Below, piece after piece: positions 9,530 to 21,640 of a stretch of 49,789 nt of DNA. The notes beneath the pieces are model-generated. The model saw only the letters and a list, made by a program, of their open reading frames with translations. It did no database searches and was not told the DNA's origin. The stretch covers positions 1,110,376 through 1,160,164 of the forward strand of contig NW_019091442.1 in NCBI RefSeq assembly GCF_001949145.1. Reading direction: 5' to 3'. Within the stretch, counting starts at the first letter, position 1, and every line of letters starts with the position of its first letter. Source of the DNA: Acanthaster planci (taxonomy: Eukaryota; Echinodermata; Asteroidea; Valvatida; Acanthasteridae). Both the position numbers and the translations under genes were made by a program.

Positions 9530-12425
9530 GTTGTTGCTAAAGCATTGATTTCAAACCCACTGATAGATTTTTGGTTTCGCTTAGTAAGCATTTCTCAGTG
9601 ATCAAAGTGACGGAGGAAATATTAATTTCGCTAATTATTATGGTAGTGTGGGCAGTTCCAGAATTCTCAGAGCCACTTCCGGCTCCAGCTAAGGACTGTG
9701 ATTCCGAGTTGGAACTGGCTCCCAAAGATATAAAGAAAAACATAAGGTTTAATAAAACACATTAATAAAAATCTGTCGCTGGTGCATCACACCGGTGCCA
9801 CTAACGATTGGCACAACAGACTGACTTTTTGGTTTTTAGTGGGCTTTAAGATTATCCACGGTGGGGATTTTGAAATTTATTTTTGCCTCTTCGTAGACTA
9901 GATATGGTTGGAAGAAATCTGCAACCTGTATGTACAACCATGATACAACTCGGCACTTCGTCCTCCTGTCCCATTTTCCACTCCATGTATAAGTATAAAA
10001 ACACTCCAATCAGAACAACCACTGATTCACCGTTGCAAGTCCATGTAACTTTACAAAAGGAATCGTCGACCATGCCATGGAACTTCATGCATGGACTGGA
10101 TCACATGTACTTATTGAACATGTGCTAACGTATCGTAAATGACCATGGACCAGGCCTAAACGGGTCATTCGTCCACAGTGGCCACATCTTAAACTCTGAT
10201 ACCGTGAGTCTGCTATCTTGTAAGCTATGCCATTGCCCGGGTCCATGCATGGAACCGGCTCTGAAATGAGAAGTTGAGAAACAAGACCCTCGCTGAACAG
10301 TAAAAGTTGTGGACTCTGGTGCATAAGTTCGGGCAACGGCTAGGCTATTTCTTAACCACTCGATCATTTTGCCTGGTGTCGTGTATGCAGAAAGTACAAG
10401 AAGTCACATACAAGTACTTGGTAAAATTCACCAATACTGAAGTCACAACCACATGTCAAACAGTCTTCGAGCTTCATGGCCATCAAAGCCGTCCGGCCGT
10501 CAAAGCTCTGCCAAACCAAAGTACGTGTACATGTACAATACCCGTAGCCACAAAAGACTCACATGTGCACATATGACTATCTGTCATTACATGCAAATGA
10601 AAGTTGGTGCTTGCACTGCCCACATTCCGAAGAACTACCGGTAGCATCACCAAGCTGGGTTTAAACATTTTGTGAAGAGGTTGTTTGGAGAAGTACTGGT
10701 AAATTTTCAACACATTTCTTATACAGACATAATGTTGTAAGATCCAATTGATCAGTTATTGCTTAAACCAGGCCCAATCTTGGGAGAGGTTTCATTTATA
10801 AACTGCTTTATCTTATGGTGTAGTAAAACTACACTGTTTCACTACACAGCCTCCCTCAGTGATGCATGAAGCATTCCATTATCCCTTGGCTTCAACTCCG
10901 GGAAATAGAATTCTCCATGGGTCACCTCAGGAGGCTAATTTTACCACACCACTGCAGTCAAAATTATTATGTATCCCTCTCACCAATAAAATTGAAGACA
11001 AAATGGTTTGATTTGAAATTTTAACACTCATATCCACTTTGGTATCAAATTCTAAATGAATATGTATACCTCTCAATCATAAAACATGTGAATAGTGGTA
11101 GCAATGAAAATTATTGAGCAAAAAGGTGCCTGTAACAAGTAACCTGTATGACCATTTCAATTTTCAGGCATAATGCCCAAGTGGCTCATTCTATAAATTT
11201 GGGATCCAAAGTGTGACATTTTTCTGTCCCTATAACCTCTGACATGTACACCATCTGATAAGTTTAGCAAGGGATGTATTACTGAAGTTATTTTCAAACT
11301 ATTTTTGTTTGATACGTAATATGTTGTACTTATTAAGTCTTGGAAATTAAACAATGAGTTCTAAACATTAAAAATCAAGTATCAGACGTACCGGTAAAAG
11401 GGACAAGTAAAAAATGGACCTCAAATTTATAGAATAACCCAATGAACATTTCAAAATGGTGATATAAGAGTATAATGCCATACTGCGTTCCTTTACAAGT
11501 ACTACCGGTACATACAGGAAGTTTATGGTCTAGGCTGTTTTTAACTTTATTATGATCGTCATTGTACAATTAGCTTGCATACATAAGCATGTACATAATT
11601 ACCTCATTCCAAGTTGGATTTAGCTCATCATTGATGTGCTTTGTCTCTTTCTTGGACCCTTCAAGAAAAACAGAAGTAATTGCATGAGAAAAAATTTGTC
11701 TAAATCATCAAACTTTCATTTTTCATTACCCTACACTATAACTTTGGGAGAACTCAGGTAACGTTGAGGACTTTTTGTGAATTTTACTTGGTGTTTAATT
11801 ATATATCTATTAAGTCTTTTTCCCTTAAGCCAACAAAAAAGTAATGATAACTGACCCAAACCAACAACCTCATGCGTTGCAAAATTGTACCTATGGAAAT
11901 GAAGTTGCATTATTGGATTAGTTGCTGTCCATATTATATACATTCGGAGGACTGGGATGGGAACCAGTCTTCTGTTCAACAGACATACGCCACAGTATGC
12001 AGTTCAAATGTGAGGATTATTTGTAGAAGAGAGGCAAGATCGTAAGTAAAAGGTCTGAATTTGACCAAAATTAGCTCACAAACGGTCAAACCATCATGAC
12101 TGCATGGTTAAGAGATATCATTTAGTGTGGGCGGCTTTGAGAGAGCATTGGATTGAGGAAGTGCAGTTTTAGGCAGAATAAATGGGCACATTCAGAATCC
12201 CATATTCCTATAGCATTTCAAAGCAGTGAAAATTTGGAACTGTGAGGGACACAGCATTAGAGACGGTGATCCGAACTGCTGTTTTATCATCGTGCGGGAT
12301 GGGAATTGGTCGAGCGAACGGTCTGCGCACCGCGCCACACCACGCCAAGCTAAGTCTGGCAACGAGTTCATACTTGATCCCAAGCATGGTATACATTTCG
12401 ATTCATCATTCATCAACGTTCATTG
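9530..12425. other. Gene-free stretch
   Basis: Nearly 2.9 kb holds only short, unrecognised open frames on both strands. TACCGGTA-like and TGTACA words recur. I see no transposon protein motif, tRNA-like boxes or long inverted repeat. It may contain old repeat debris or introns of an unseen gene. Confidence 0.5.
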
Positions 12426-13184
12426 GCAATGGCTAGCCCCACTAGTGTGGCACGGATCACTCCAGATTTATCCTTAGCCACACATCCGTATGCGCAATTT
12501 CGTGTTGGCGTACTGAACATTTTTGGCGCACCCACTTATAATCGTGGGCGCAATTTCTTTTGTATAAGAACATGATTCTTGACCTTTCTGTTTTCTAAAT
12601 ACCATTTATTGAATGATTTCACTCATGTTATTCAGGTATTTTCCAGTCTTTTTTCCTTTATCCATTCAATCTAACGGGCTCACTCTCACAGTAGCCATCT
12701 TTAAAATAAGGTCGTTGAGCATTACGTCACTTGACCCCTCGTCATCTCAGCGGCTGTTCCATGTCAAGACATGTAATAAACGGACTGAGCGATAAGATAC
12801 TACATGTACCAATGGACTCTTCCAAAACTTTGGCAGCAGTTTAGATGTCTTGACATAGAACAGCCGTTCAGGTCAAGTGACGTAATGCTCAACGACCTTA
12901 TTTTAAAGATGGCGACTGTGAGAGTGAGCCCATTAGATTGAATGGATAAAGGAAAAAAGACTGGAAAATACCTGAATAACATGAGTGAAATCATTCAATA
13001 AATGGTATTTAGAAAACGGAAAGGTCAAGAATCATGTTGGTATGCAAAAGAAATTGCGCCCACGATTATAAGTGGGTGCGCCAAAAATGTTCAGTACGCC
13101 GACACGAAATTGCGCATACCGATGTGTGGCTAAGGATGGATAGAGAGTGAGAGTCCGTGCCACACTAGTGGGGCTAGGCAATGG
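12426..13184. mobile_element. Foldback (hairpin) transposon with target-site duplication
   Basis: The element runs 12433-13177 (745 bp). Its two arms, 12433-12772 and 12845-13177, are inverted copies of each other with only scattered mismatches, separated by about 72 bp. Both ends start CTAGCCCCACTAGTGTGGCA. The direct repeat GCAATGG lies immediately outside each end (12426-12432 and 13178-13184), as expected of a 7-bp (possibly 8-bp) target-site duplication. There is no coding capacity; identical short open frames in each arm are just the repeat read twice. This is a non-autonomous DNA transposon. The duplication length would suit several cut-and-paste superfamilies, and the termini do not let me choose between them. 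Confidence 0.85.
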
Positions 13185-13189
13185 CATGC

Positions 13190-16100
13190 TCTGCCAGAAC
13201 AGACTGACAGATTCCGACTGTGTTTAGCATCAGTCAGCGATCGGGAGTTAATGGCTTAAGTAAACGAATGGCCCAAATCGAAACCAAAATTTCACGGACT
13301 TCCACATTTTGGAAATCGCCCAAAGTAATACATCAAGGTATTGATTGGGTGAGTGATCTATACACGCAAAAGGGGTTTCAAAGAACGCATTTTCGCTGAG
13401 TCCCCACTTTTTGAATGGACCGCTGTGGCGCCTAGTCTGGGGCTAGGCCTATTAGTATTGGGAGTGGAACTGATGCTAAATCAGTAACAGTCGAACGTCG
13501 TTAATCTGAGCATGGAGGTAGAATGTGATTCTACCTCCATGATCTGAGGTCCTAGGCTTTGCACTTGGCAAATTACCTTGTGATAACAGAAACCGTGTAT
13601 AATATCACGAATGAAAATAATGAAAAACAAAGGACTGGAACCTAACATTTGCATTGTCATTTAAGCAGAATCTTGCAAATTGCATTAACATTTACTAACA
13701 CTGTAACAGTGCTCTTATTTAATGAGCTTCGACTGCAGTTGGTGAGTCACACTACAGGCTACTGCCCTGACTGTTAATTAGGCCTAACGTCTGAACGTTT
13801 GGCCCAAACCAAACAACTAACCTTGAAATTTAACGATGGCAAGCGGGTCGATTTTGCCGAATTTTTCAATATTTGGTAAGTTTGTTGCATTCGACACGAC
13901 CACTGTCAACGACATGTTGAGGCGGCAGAGGCGCACAGGCCATGTGCCGTAAAGTCTTGAAGACGTCGACAGCAGTAGTACCTCGAAGAAGTGCCGCCAG
14001 CGCTAGTGGTAAGTCTGGAATTGTTAACCACCAGCGCCGCGCCGCACCCTAAATTATAAAATGCACCGATCCACGCCGCCCCCGCCTAGCGTATAGCCTG
14101 GCCTGCATGCACCGCGTACGCAGCATAGCACAGAAGTTGCAGTTGGAAAAAGACACACTTATGATAATTTATACTTACATCACTATTAGGCTCTTTGCGT
14201 CGTCAGCGTAAAATAATGAATAATGCAGCACTATAAAACGCGGCATCCGCTTGATCAGTTGAGGCGCTGTTGAACTGAGACGTTCATGTCATGTGGCAAC
14301 CAAGTAAATGGAGTAAGAAGTATTTTTTTCTTTTTCGAATTACGCCACGATCTCTGGATTTGGACAATTTTCAAATGAAGTGTAAAAAGAGCCTTCGAGA
14401 AATTGGAAGAAGCACGACACCAACTCAGTGCCTTCTTTTCGGAATCATTCTATGCTACTTGAGTTTATTATAAAGTCTACGGGGTTGGCCGTTCTACTCA
14501 GCCTTCCAAGGATAGGAACAATGTACTAGGCAAATGTAAATGGACCGTTTCTTTTGGACATATAATAACATGTTTGTTTCCCTTTCCAACGGTGAAAGCG
14601 GGACGTTGGCACAAAAGTCCACACTTGTGTAATTTGACCGACATAATTAGATTAGATTATTAGAAATTGATTGTCCGCATCATAAAATGCAAAAAAAAAA
14701 ATGTTTCTATTGGCATGATTAAGAATATGAAAATACATATGGACTAAACAAATGATTATCCACTAGAAACGTACACAAATTAAAAGACAAAAATACGCTT
14801 GTTATTCAAGACAGATAAAACTGAGAGGTCTTAAGTGTATAATAATCCTTTTAAGCTGCAGCTGGCATATCTCTGAATACTTCTAACATTTACCAACATT
14901 AGCGTTGTGCGGTAAAGTCGTGTAAAACTAACAAGTGGACGGTGTTAAATTTTTCCGGAAGACGGTCTAGCCCGGCCCGTGTTTAAGCATAGGGATGTGT
15001 TCCTAGCTCTATGGTTTAATTTATGTTAAATGATTTAATTATGCTTTATGATTTTCTGGAAAAGTACACGGGGGAACACACTTTGAAGATGATAGCCTTA
15101 TGATGTCTAAAAATCTTAAACTTAATTAATTAATTAGTGTCTACGGCTGCTTAAAAAAAAATTGAAGCAGCCGTTGACGTTTTTTATTTTGCCTTTTCAC
15201 CGCTGCGGACAAATTGAGTTTTTAAATTGTTATTGATTTTTCAGGTACTTTTAATATTAAATAACTTGCTACAAAGATCTTTACATATACCGATGTATTG
15301 TGGCTTTGTTTAATAAATCAAAAGTACCCCTTTGTTAATAACTCAGTGGCCAAAACACGCACAGTCAGATGACTTTGGGGATTAAGATAACAGCTCTGGA
15401 GCTCTGTGTGCAGGGTTGTTAGACCTGTCCATTATTGCTCATAGGTGTGCTGTTACAGTGTGAGGGGTTACATATTTTACAGTCTGCAGCTGATTGGTGA
15501 TTGTTGAACACGTGTTGGAGGGGGCTTGCAGAAAATTAAAACATGTACTCAGAGATATTTAAACAACACGCGCACACCATTGTTCATTCTGTACTAAAAC
15601 ATACTTTTAATAAAATATCAAAAGGAGATAACAAGCACTATTCAAAGAAGTAAACAATATACTTGTTGAAATACACCGTGTAATACCATGGTAATAGTGA
15701 CTACTGATAGACCCATACAAAAATCACACACGAGTTCAGAGTATACATTTGTCACGAACTACTATGGTTCTTACAAAAAAATTTGCAAGTTTTCCTCAAA
15801 CATCATCATTAAACATGTTTTTATGTGGTACATTAATAAACAATAAACCAATGGCGTTCTACACAGGCACCTGTGTATGTGCGTGATCGGGCTGTACGTT
15901 ACTGCGTAACGCAGCGCGCGGGACAGTCGGTCAGGGTTTCTGTGCTGGGTCATGTGATACATGTACAAAGCGCTTGAGGGCGCATCATTCGTGCCTGATT
16001 TAGGCTGCATCCGAATCTCTTGTCTTGAGCTTGGTCTTGGTATTCACTCCATTGGAAATGCATGGAGACGCGCAGACAATAGACGTAGCCGTAGCTCTGG

Positions 16101-16290
16101 AAGCCCGTTTCGTACACGGTCTTATTTTACGGTTGCGGTTGATGCCCTGCACCCAGTGCTTGTCGACGTGACAATAGCAGCCCGCGTGAACACGCTGGGC
16201 TCATCAAAGAGAAGTCGTTCGCGTGACAGTGAAGGCAAGCGTTCTTTCATCACTTTTTATTCATCATTCTTCAGTTTTTTTTAATTGGCC
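13190..16290. other. Gene-free stretch with small hairpins
   Basis: No coding motif is recognised. The perfect hairpin at 13511-13541 is listed separately. Another hairpin lies at 15143-15174, with 10-bp arms ACGGCTGCTT / AAGCAGCCGT around a 12-nt A-rich loop. The sequence at 13424-13446, read on the minus strand, starts CTAGCCCCAGACTAGGCGCC and resembles the terminus of the 12433-13177 element. A 107-codon plus-strand frame at 15961-16284 has no recognised motif. Confidence 0.5.
13504..13548. repeat. Perfect 31-bp hairpin between 7-bp direct repeats
   Basis: Two perfectly complementary 14-bp arms, CATGGAGGTAGAAT (13511-13524) and ATTCTACCTCCATG (13528-13541), enclose the 3-nt loop GTG. The direct repeat ATCTGAG lies immediately outside on both sides (13504-13510 and 13542-13548). 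The arrangement looks like a minimal inverted-repeat insertion with a target-site duplication. Confidence 0.7.
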
Positions 16291-16294
16291 CGCC

Positions 16295-16451
16295 AAAACT
16301 TCGGGATAAGCGGCTTAAGTGGTATTGACGCTTCGAGTTACGGATAGGTTATTGTTCATAAAGGCCTATTCTTTTCTTGGGAATACAGAAAGACGTCGAG
16401 GTAAACGGAGTTTTGACTTAACGGGCTTCGACTTATCGAGATTTTACTGTC
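16295..16451 (-). mobile_element. Pogo/Tigger-like transposon terminus
   Basis: On the minus strand the segment begins CAGTAAAATCTCGATAAGTC and continues with GAAGCCCGTTAAGTC, then AACTCGAAGCG and GCGGCTTATCCCGAAG. CAGTA...CTCGATAA termini followed by repeated TCGAA and AACTCGAAG words are typical of pogo/Tigger elements of the Tc1/mariner superfamily. I see no transposase or opposite terminus, so this is probably an isolated end or the remnant of a small non-autonomous copy. Confidence 0.4.
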
Positions 16452-16454
16452 ATT

Positions 16455-19195
16455 AAAATCAAACTCATACTAACTAAAGGTAATTTTCTGTAGTGTCCAC
16501 CAAAGATATCTCAGGGAAATTTTTGATTTGTCAGCACAACTATTTCTACAAACAAACAGACAAACCAAGATACAAATGCAACAGGCAATAATGAAGGCAT
16601 AATATAGTAAGATGCTACATGGGTAGATGGCAAAATTTCCGGTAATCGGTGTACCAAAATCAGAAGTTTTCCAAATAACTGAGATTTAAACAAAATCGAA
16701 TTAGTATACCATGAACAATTTGCAAAGTACAAACTGTTGTGTCAATCAGTACGAAACCAATAATCCCGATCTGCAAGTGATGCATGTATCAGGATGGTTC
16801 AGTTCAACCAGTGCATGAGTTGAATGCTGTGTTTTTCCGATTATGTTTTTAATGTGTTCTGTTCATTGTTTTTATTCTGAGTATATCTCAATCCAACCTG
16901 AAGGTAATGGAATCGTCCAAAAGTTTTAATCAATCATTTGTTCGTCATTCCCGCGTAGACGTAACTCTGCCATTCAGAGAAGGCGTTCGCGAAGTGGGAA
17001 AACGCCTTCCCGTCTTATGCAACGGTATTTTGTTCAGGCCGTGGTAATTGTCAGAACGCCCATCGTATTATTGTAAATCAAATCACGCCAGTCGATGAAC
17101 AATAGGTCGCATTATACAGTCGATGACAATTAGAATCGTTGGGTGCATGTTGAAGTTGTCTTATGTGTGAGAGAGATAGAGAGTCAGAAGTCATTTTTGA
17201 CTTGCTCGAGAAAAACAGAGGTTTAGAGAGTGACTGTGTGATGCAAGACCGGTTTTGACTCCTTAGGTATCTGAGCCAGCAGATTTAGCTTTGTTGTGGA
17301 TCTGTTTGACCACTTTGGAAAAGGACGGAAAAATCTGTTTCCGTGAGAATTAGGCAAACTATGGCCTAATTCCAGCCACATAGACGTCCCGGTCGGCATT
17401 AACGATTTCACAGCAACAGTTCACCTCCCAAGACCATTTGAAGCAAGATATGGGACGGAGAGAATCCCCCTCCCCCGCCTTTGTGTTGGTCATTGTTTGA
17501 TCGAAATCTTGGGAATTCTTTTCAGACTCCTAGGGGGGAGGTGTTAGGTAACAGTAGTCTAGAGTGTGTATAGGGATTGGACAGGTAAAGGGGGTACCCC
17601 TCCGTCCCATATCCTGCCTGGTATACCCAAGACAGTTGTTCAGCAAATTACCGTAAGTATTGTAATATTGACTATTTTCTTGCTTTATTATTGCTTTAGA
17701 CATCTGCAATCCGTGAATTTTTTCCTATGTTGTCCCTATGTCTCAATGTTTGAATGAGCAGCAGAACTAACTGGTTGGAAATTCTCAAGAAAGATGTAAG
17801 GGGTCGGGAACAATTGCATGAATGGGTAGGAATGAAAGAATTGGTGGGGCAACACAACCCATGTTTTTGCTTTGGACTTTTGACTAAGATTTGGTGATCT
17901 CATCTACAGTGCGGGCATCAAATTCTGCATTTATCATGGACCATTTCTTTGTATGGATATATCATTCATGACTTGGGCACTCGCTCCAAAGAGAACTATA
18001 TTTACTATTACATGCACCCAATCCTGTCGTTTTATTGAGAAACTTCATGTCAGCACCTAAATGGAAGTTTAAAGGAACATCTGTATCACCAATTGAAACA
18101 ACGTCTGACAACTCATCGACATGTGACCAGCCAGACTGTACACTGCCTGGCACTTACATTTTTATGCTTGGTGCACATTCCACATCGTATGCAACCTGGT
18201 ACAGCTGATTTGCTGCGTGACAATGTGCTTTGTAAATAGCGCCACCAATACGTGAAATTGTTTTATGTATTTAGACTGCGCGTCTTTACTGATGTCTTGT
18301 TAATATTATCCGGTATGGAATCTCGTCCCCCTTTCCCCCTTTTCTTGGATGGGTTTTTCTCACGTGACTCACGCTGTTCTCAGATGGAAATAAGGGTGTG
18401 AATGACTGGTGATTTCGCATGTGCAGTGATTTCGCGCGACAAAGGCGTCTCAGTACCATGGGTACCGGATAATATTCTTTCTTCGAAGCTGGATATCTTG
18501 CATAAATTTGTAACTGGTATTTTCACACCATAGCCGCGTTTTCCAAACAATAGCTGCCATGCATTCGGGGGACTCTTGGTTAGTTTCCTTGTTGCGATGC
18601 GTGCATTCTTGGGTGTCACTTGCCTTCGTCATGTAGATCGAGCAACATCTAAATGTGCTCTTCCTTTGGAGTTCACGTCCAACATGTCCAACTTACGATA
18701 GTGTTAGGCCTTTTTAATCCGTTATACATTCACCTTGGCCTACCGTATTTCCAACTGCATTTGATGGAGTGTCGTCTTGAGGCATGTGAGATAAGGGACT
18801 GCTTTGGTTGGTGAGTACAACAAACTTGCGATCTTTTAATATTTTCAGTTAAATAGATACCATGTTAGATGTATCATGCAGACATAGCACTGAGTTAGCA
18901 TTTGGGCAATTCCGTACGAGAAATGTAGACATTTGCAGTATTTGAAATTTGCTCAATCTTCTTGAAATACTACTTTTAGGTGAGGGGATATTCTGCAAGG
19001 CAACATCCACACCAGGTCATAGATATCAATCTTTTTCTTAAATACTTGTCAGACTTTTTTACATACTTTATCACCCAAGTTTGGGAATGATCACACTTAG
19101 CATACATGTACTTACAGTGTGTTAACATCTTATTATAATGCTCGACATTTATTTGGGTTATGCACATTTTGAATAACGTGACCTACGTATTGACC
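16455..19195. other. Gene-free stretch
   Basis: About 2.7 kb with no recognisable coding sequence. Short frames on both strands carry no family motif. A local inverted repeat, GAAGGCGTT / AACGCCTTC, occurs near 16980-17010. Nothing else can be supported. Confidence 0.5.
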
Positions 19196-19198
19196 AGG

Positions 19199-19426
19199 TG
19201 TGATATTGTGTGATTTAAATAAGTACATATTATAGAGAAGTGCACTCACCTGACAAATTCCAGATATTGTTATGTAGCTAACTAAGATGCCGATTGGACA
19301 TTGGTTCCGGTCATTGCTTTACAGTTGAATGGTTTGTAATAGAGTAGTGTTGTAGAAGTCTTACACAACCAGTTATGCGTTTGTTCCGTTCTTTTGGTTG
19401 TTATCACTAGCTTTTCCGTTATAACA
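19199..19426 (+). repeat. Candidate 5' LTR of Gypsy copy A
   Basis: The segment starts TGTGATATTG and ends GTTATAACA, so it has TG...CA borders, and its right edge sits 3 bases before the primer binding site. The second family member at 49333-49544 starts TGTGATG and also ends in ACA just upstream of the same primer site, which supports both left borders. The border is inferred, since no second LTR was found for comparison. Confidence 0.45.
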
Positions 19427-19429
19427 TTT

Positions 19430-19442
19430 TGGCGACGAGGAT
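19430..19442 (+). promoter_or_regulatory. Primer binding site, tRNA-Ser type
   Basis: TGGCGACGAGGAT is complementary to the 3' end (ATCCTCGTCGCCA) of the animal tRNA-Ser with anticodon GCU, recalled from general knowledge. It would prime minus-strand DNA synthesis. The same word without its last two bases recurs at 49550-49560. Confidence 0.65.
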
Positions 19443-19450
19443 TGAGAACC

Positions 19451-20400
19451 ATGGCATCAGGACGGTTTGCTGGCATACTTCAACCTCTCCTTTTCTCCAA
19501 AACCCTGGTGAACCTCCGGTTATATGGAAGCAGTGGATAAGTTTGTTTCAAACCTACTTAACTGCAATTGGTGGTGACGAAGATTTTAGTCCATCATGAA
19601 AGAAGGCACTATTTTTACACTGTCTGGGTGTTGAAGGTCAGAGAATATTTTCTACGTTACCGGGTTCTACTGACTCTCCTCCAGAAGGGACAGACCCATT
19701 TACTCACAGCCTGCAGATCTTGAAGAACCGTTCTGAGCCAACGCTTAACGTCGTTGCAGAACGTTATCGATTTCGACAACGTGCACAACAAGTCGGTGAG
19801 ACTATAGAAAGTTATATAGCTTCATTGCGTGAATTGGCTAAAACCTGTGACTTTGGATCTTTCACGGACCAAATGATTAGGGATCAAATTGTTGAAAAAA
19901 CAAGCAGCGCTAAAGTTCGAGAACGACTACTGATGGAGAAGGGTTTGAGTCTTCAAAAAGCAAAAGAGATCGCACTACGAGTTGAAAGCGCTGTCCGGGA
20001 AGCAAGAACACTTTCTCAAGCGAACAATCCCTTGGTAAATAAAATCACCAAGAATGTCAAACGTGACCAATCACGAACGGCTACGCCTAGACGTAAAGAA
20101 ACCGACCAGTTTCAACAACGAAAACGCCGCACTTGTTTCCGATGTAACTCGTTTAACTATCTCGCTAATGATTTGTCGTGTCCAGCCAAAGACAAAACTT
20201 GTAACAAATGTGGTAAAATGGGACATTTTGCCGTTGTCTGTCGATCGTCTACTGTAGTTAGAAGCGGGACTCAAGACCGAAGGACTGGTAGACAAGTTCA
20301 CCAAATTGCAGATGACTGTGACGAAGAGGATTTCGTGCAAGTGCTGAAGATCGACGATCCTGTGCAGAGTTCTGATCCTGTACGATGCAAGGCCATGGTA
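19451..20400 (+). pseudogene. Gypsy A gag (capsid-nucleocapsid) remnant
   Basis: A start codon at 19451 (MASGRFAGILQP) follows the primer site, but a frameshift soon follows. The homologous reading in another frame includes PSPFLQNPGEPPVIWKQW and LHCLGVEGQRIF, shared with the gag at 49576. The longest open part, 19720-20517, contains AERYRFRQRAQQVGETIESY, typical of Gypsy capsid, and two zinc knuckles. The first (CFRCNSFNYLAND...C, from about 20134) has Tyr where His is expected. The second, CNKCGKMGHFAVVC (20200-20241), is an intact CCHC. Knuckles bind and package the RNA genome. Confidence 0.8.
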
Positions 20401-20700
20401 AATGGTGTACCTATTTCATTCATGGTAGATTCAGGGTCTGGTGTTTCTATTTTAACACGGAAAACATTTGACAAATATTTTCTGATTGACGCATTACAAT
20501 CTCCAGTTGAACATTAAACGCTTTCTCCATTTACGAAGCATACAATAAAGATTTTGGGATGTTTTGAATGCATTGTCAAGTATGGCAACTATACATCTAC
20601 AATGAATATGTATGTTGTCGAACAAGGTACAGATATAATGGGAAGAGATTTGATGAAGGCATTACATATTAATATTGACGGTGGTACTTTATCATGTAAT
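20374..20700 (+). pseudogene. Gypsy A aspartic protease
   Basis: The retropepsin-like domain follows the second zinc knuckle in the same frame. It shows KAMVNGVPISFMVDSGSGVS, with the catalytic Asp-Ser-Gly triplet at 20428-20436. A TAA at 20515-20517 interrupts it, and the same frame then continues with KILGCFECIVKYGNY and the downstream IMGRDLMKAL block, the equivalent of the G-R-D segment near the end of retroviral-type proteases. It would have cleaved the Gag-Pol polyprotein. Only one stop separates it from an open frame. Confidence 0.75.
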
Positions 20701-21640
20701 GAAGTAAATGAACCTGTAGTTGATACGAAACAGTCAATCGAAACTGAAATTACTGCCGAATGTAGTGAGTTGTTTGATCAGTCAGAAGCGCTTCCTAGTG
20801 TCAAAGGTTTCGTTCACAAGGTTAAAGTTGATAGGAATGTGCAACCAGTAAGTCAAAAGTTACGCCGATTACCCTTTGAAGTAAGGGAGAAGGTTTCTGC
20901 GAAGTTAAAGGAACTTGAAAAGCAAGGTGTTGTAGAAAGAATTGATTCATCAGAGTGGGTTTCGCCCATAGTAGTTGCATATAAAAAATCTGGAGATGTA
21001 TCCTTTACCAAAAATCGATGACATACTCTGTGAATTGAGAAATTCTTTTCACAGCTAGATTTAACTGCTGCCTACCACCAACTAATGCTGCATGAAGAAT
21101 CTAGACCACTTACTGCATTTTTGACACATGAAGGTTTATTCCAGTACAAACGAGCGTGCTTTGGTTTGTCGTCGGCTCCATCAGCATTTCAGAAAATGAT
21201 AAGCATTGTACGGAATGGATTGAAAGGAGTTCAGTGTTATTTGGATGATGTTCTTGTGTATGGTAAAACTCGGGCAGAACGTGATGAAAATTTGAAGAAT
21301 GTTTGCAGAAGACTACAAAAGTATGGCATTAGACTCGACGTGGAAAAGTGTGCATTTTCTAAATCTAGCCTGAAATTTTTGGGCCATACCGTTAGCGCAA
21401 AAGGTGTGCAACCAGACAACAAATTCCAAGCAATTGTCAATGCTCAAGTTCCATTTGACAAGAAATCACTAAGATCTTTCTTGGGACTTGCAGGATATTT
21501 TGCAAAATACATCCCTCAATTTGCAACTATTGTTGAACCATTAAGATCTCTGATTAAAAGCGAGATTAAATTTGCTTGGTCTGCTGTTGCTCCAGAGAGT
21601 TTTGACAAAGTGAAGTCAGAATTGAGTAAAGGTCCTTGTT
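20701..21640 (+). pseudogene. Gypsy A reverse transcriptase
   Basis: The fingers region reads KLRRLPFEVREKV, LEKQGVVERIDSSEWVSPI and VAYKKSGDV. Immediately afterwards the sequence jumps to PLPKIDDILCEL. The stretch of about 20 residues that normally carries the DLR-x-VN motif is therefore missing, with a frame change. Two compensating shifts restore frame before FSQLDLTAAYHQL (motif A). FGLSSAPSAFQ (motif B) and the catalytic YLDDVLVYG (YLDD at 21238-21249) follow, then FLGHTVSAKGV and the thumb/connection SLRSFLGLAGYFAKYIPQF. The catalytic aspartates are still present, but the deletion and the stop at 21019-21021 disable the copy. Confidence 0.88.

Noticed and set aside
12613-12994. Two identical small proteins on opposite strands
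   Set aside because: They are the two arms of one foldback element read from each strand.
15961-16284. 107-codon frame as a host gene
   Set aside because: No recognised domain, basic Arg/Ser-rich composition without pattern, and it ends next to a transposon terminus. Length alone is not enough.
20071-20340. Minus-strand frame opposite gag
   Set aside because: Shadow of the gag coding strand, which carries the zinc knuckle.
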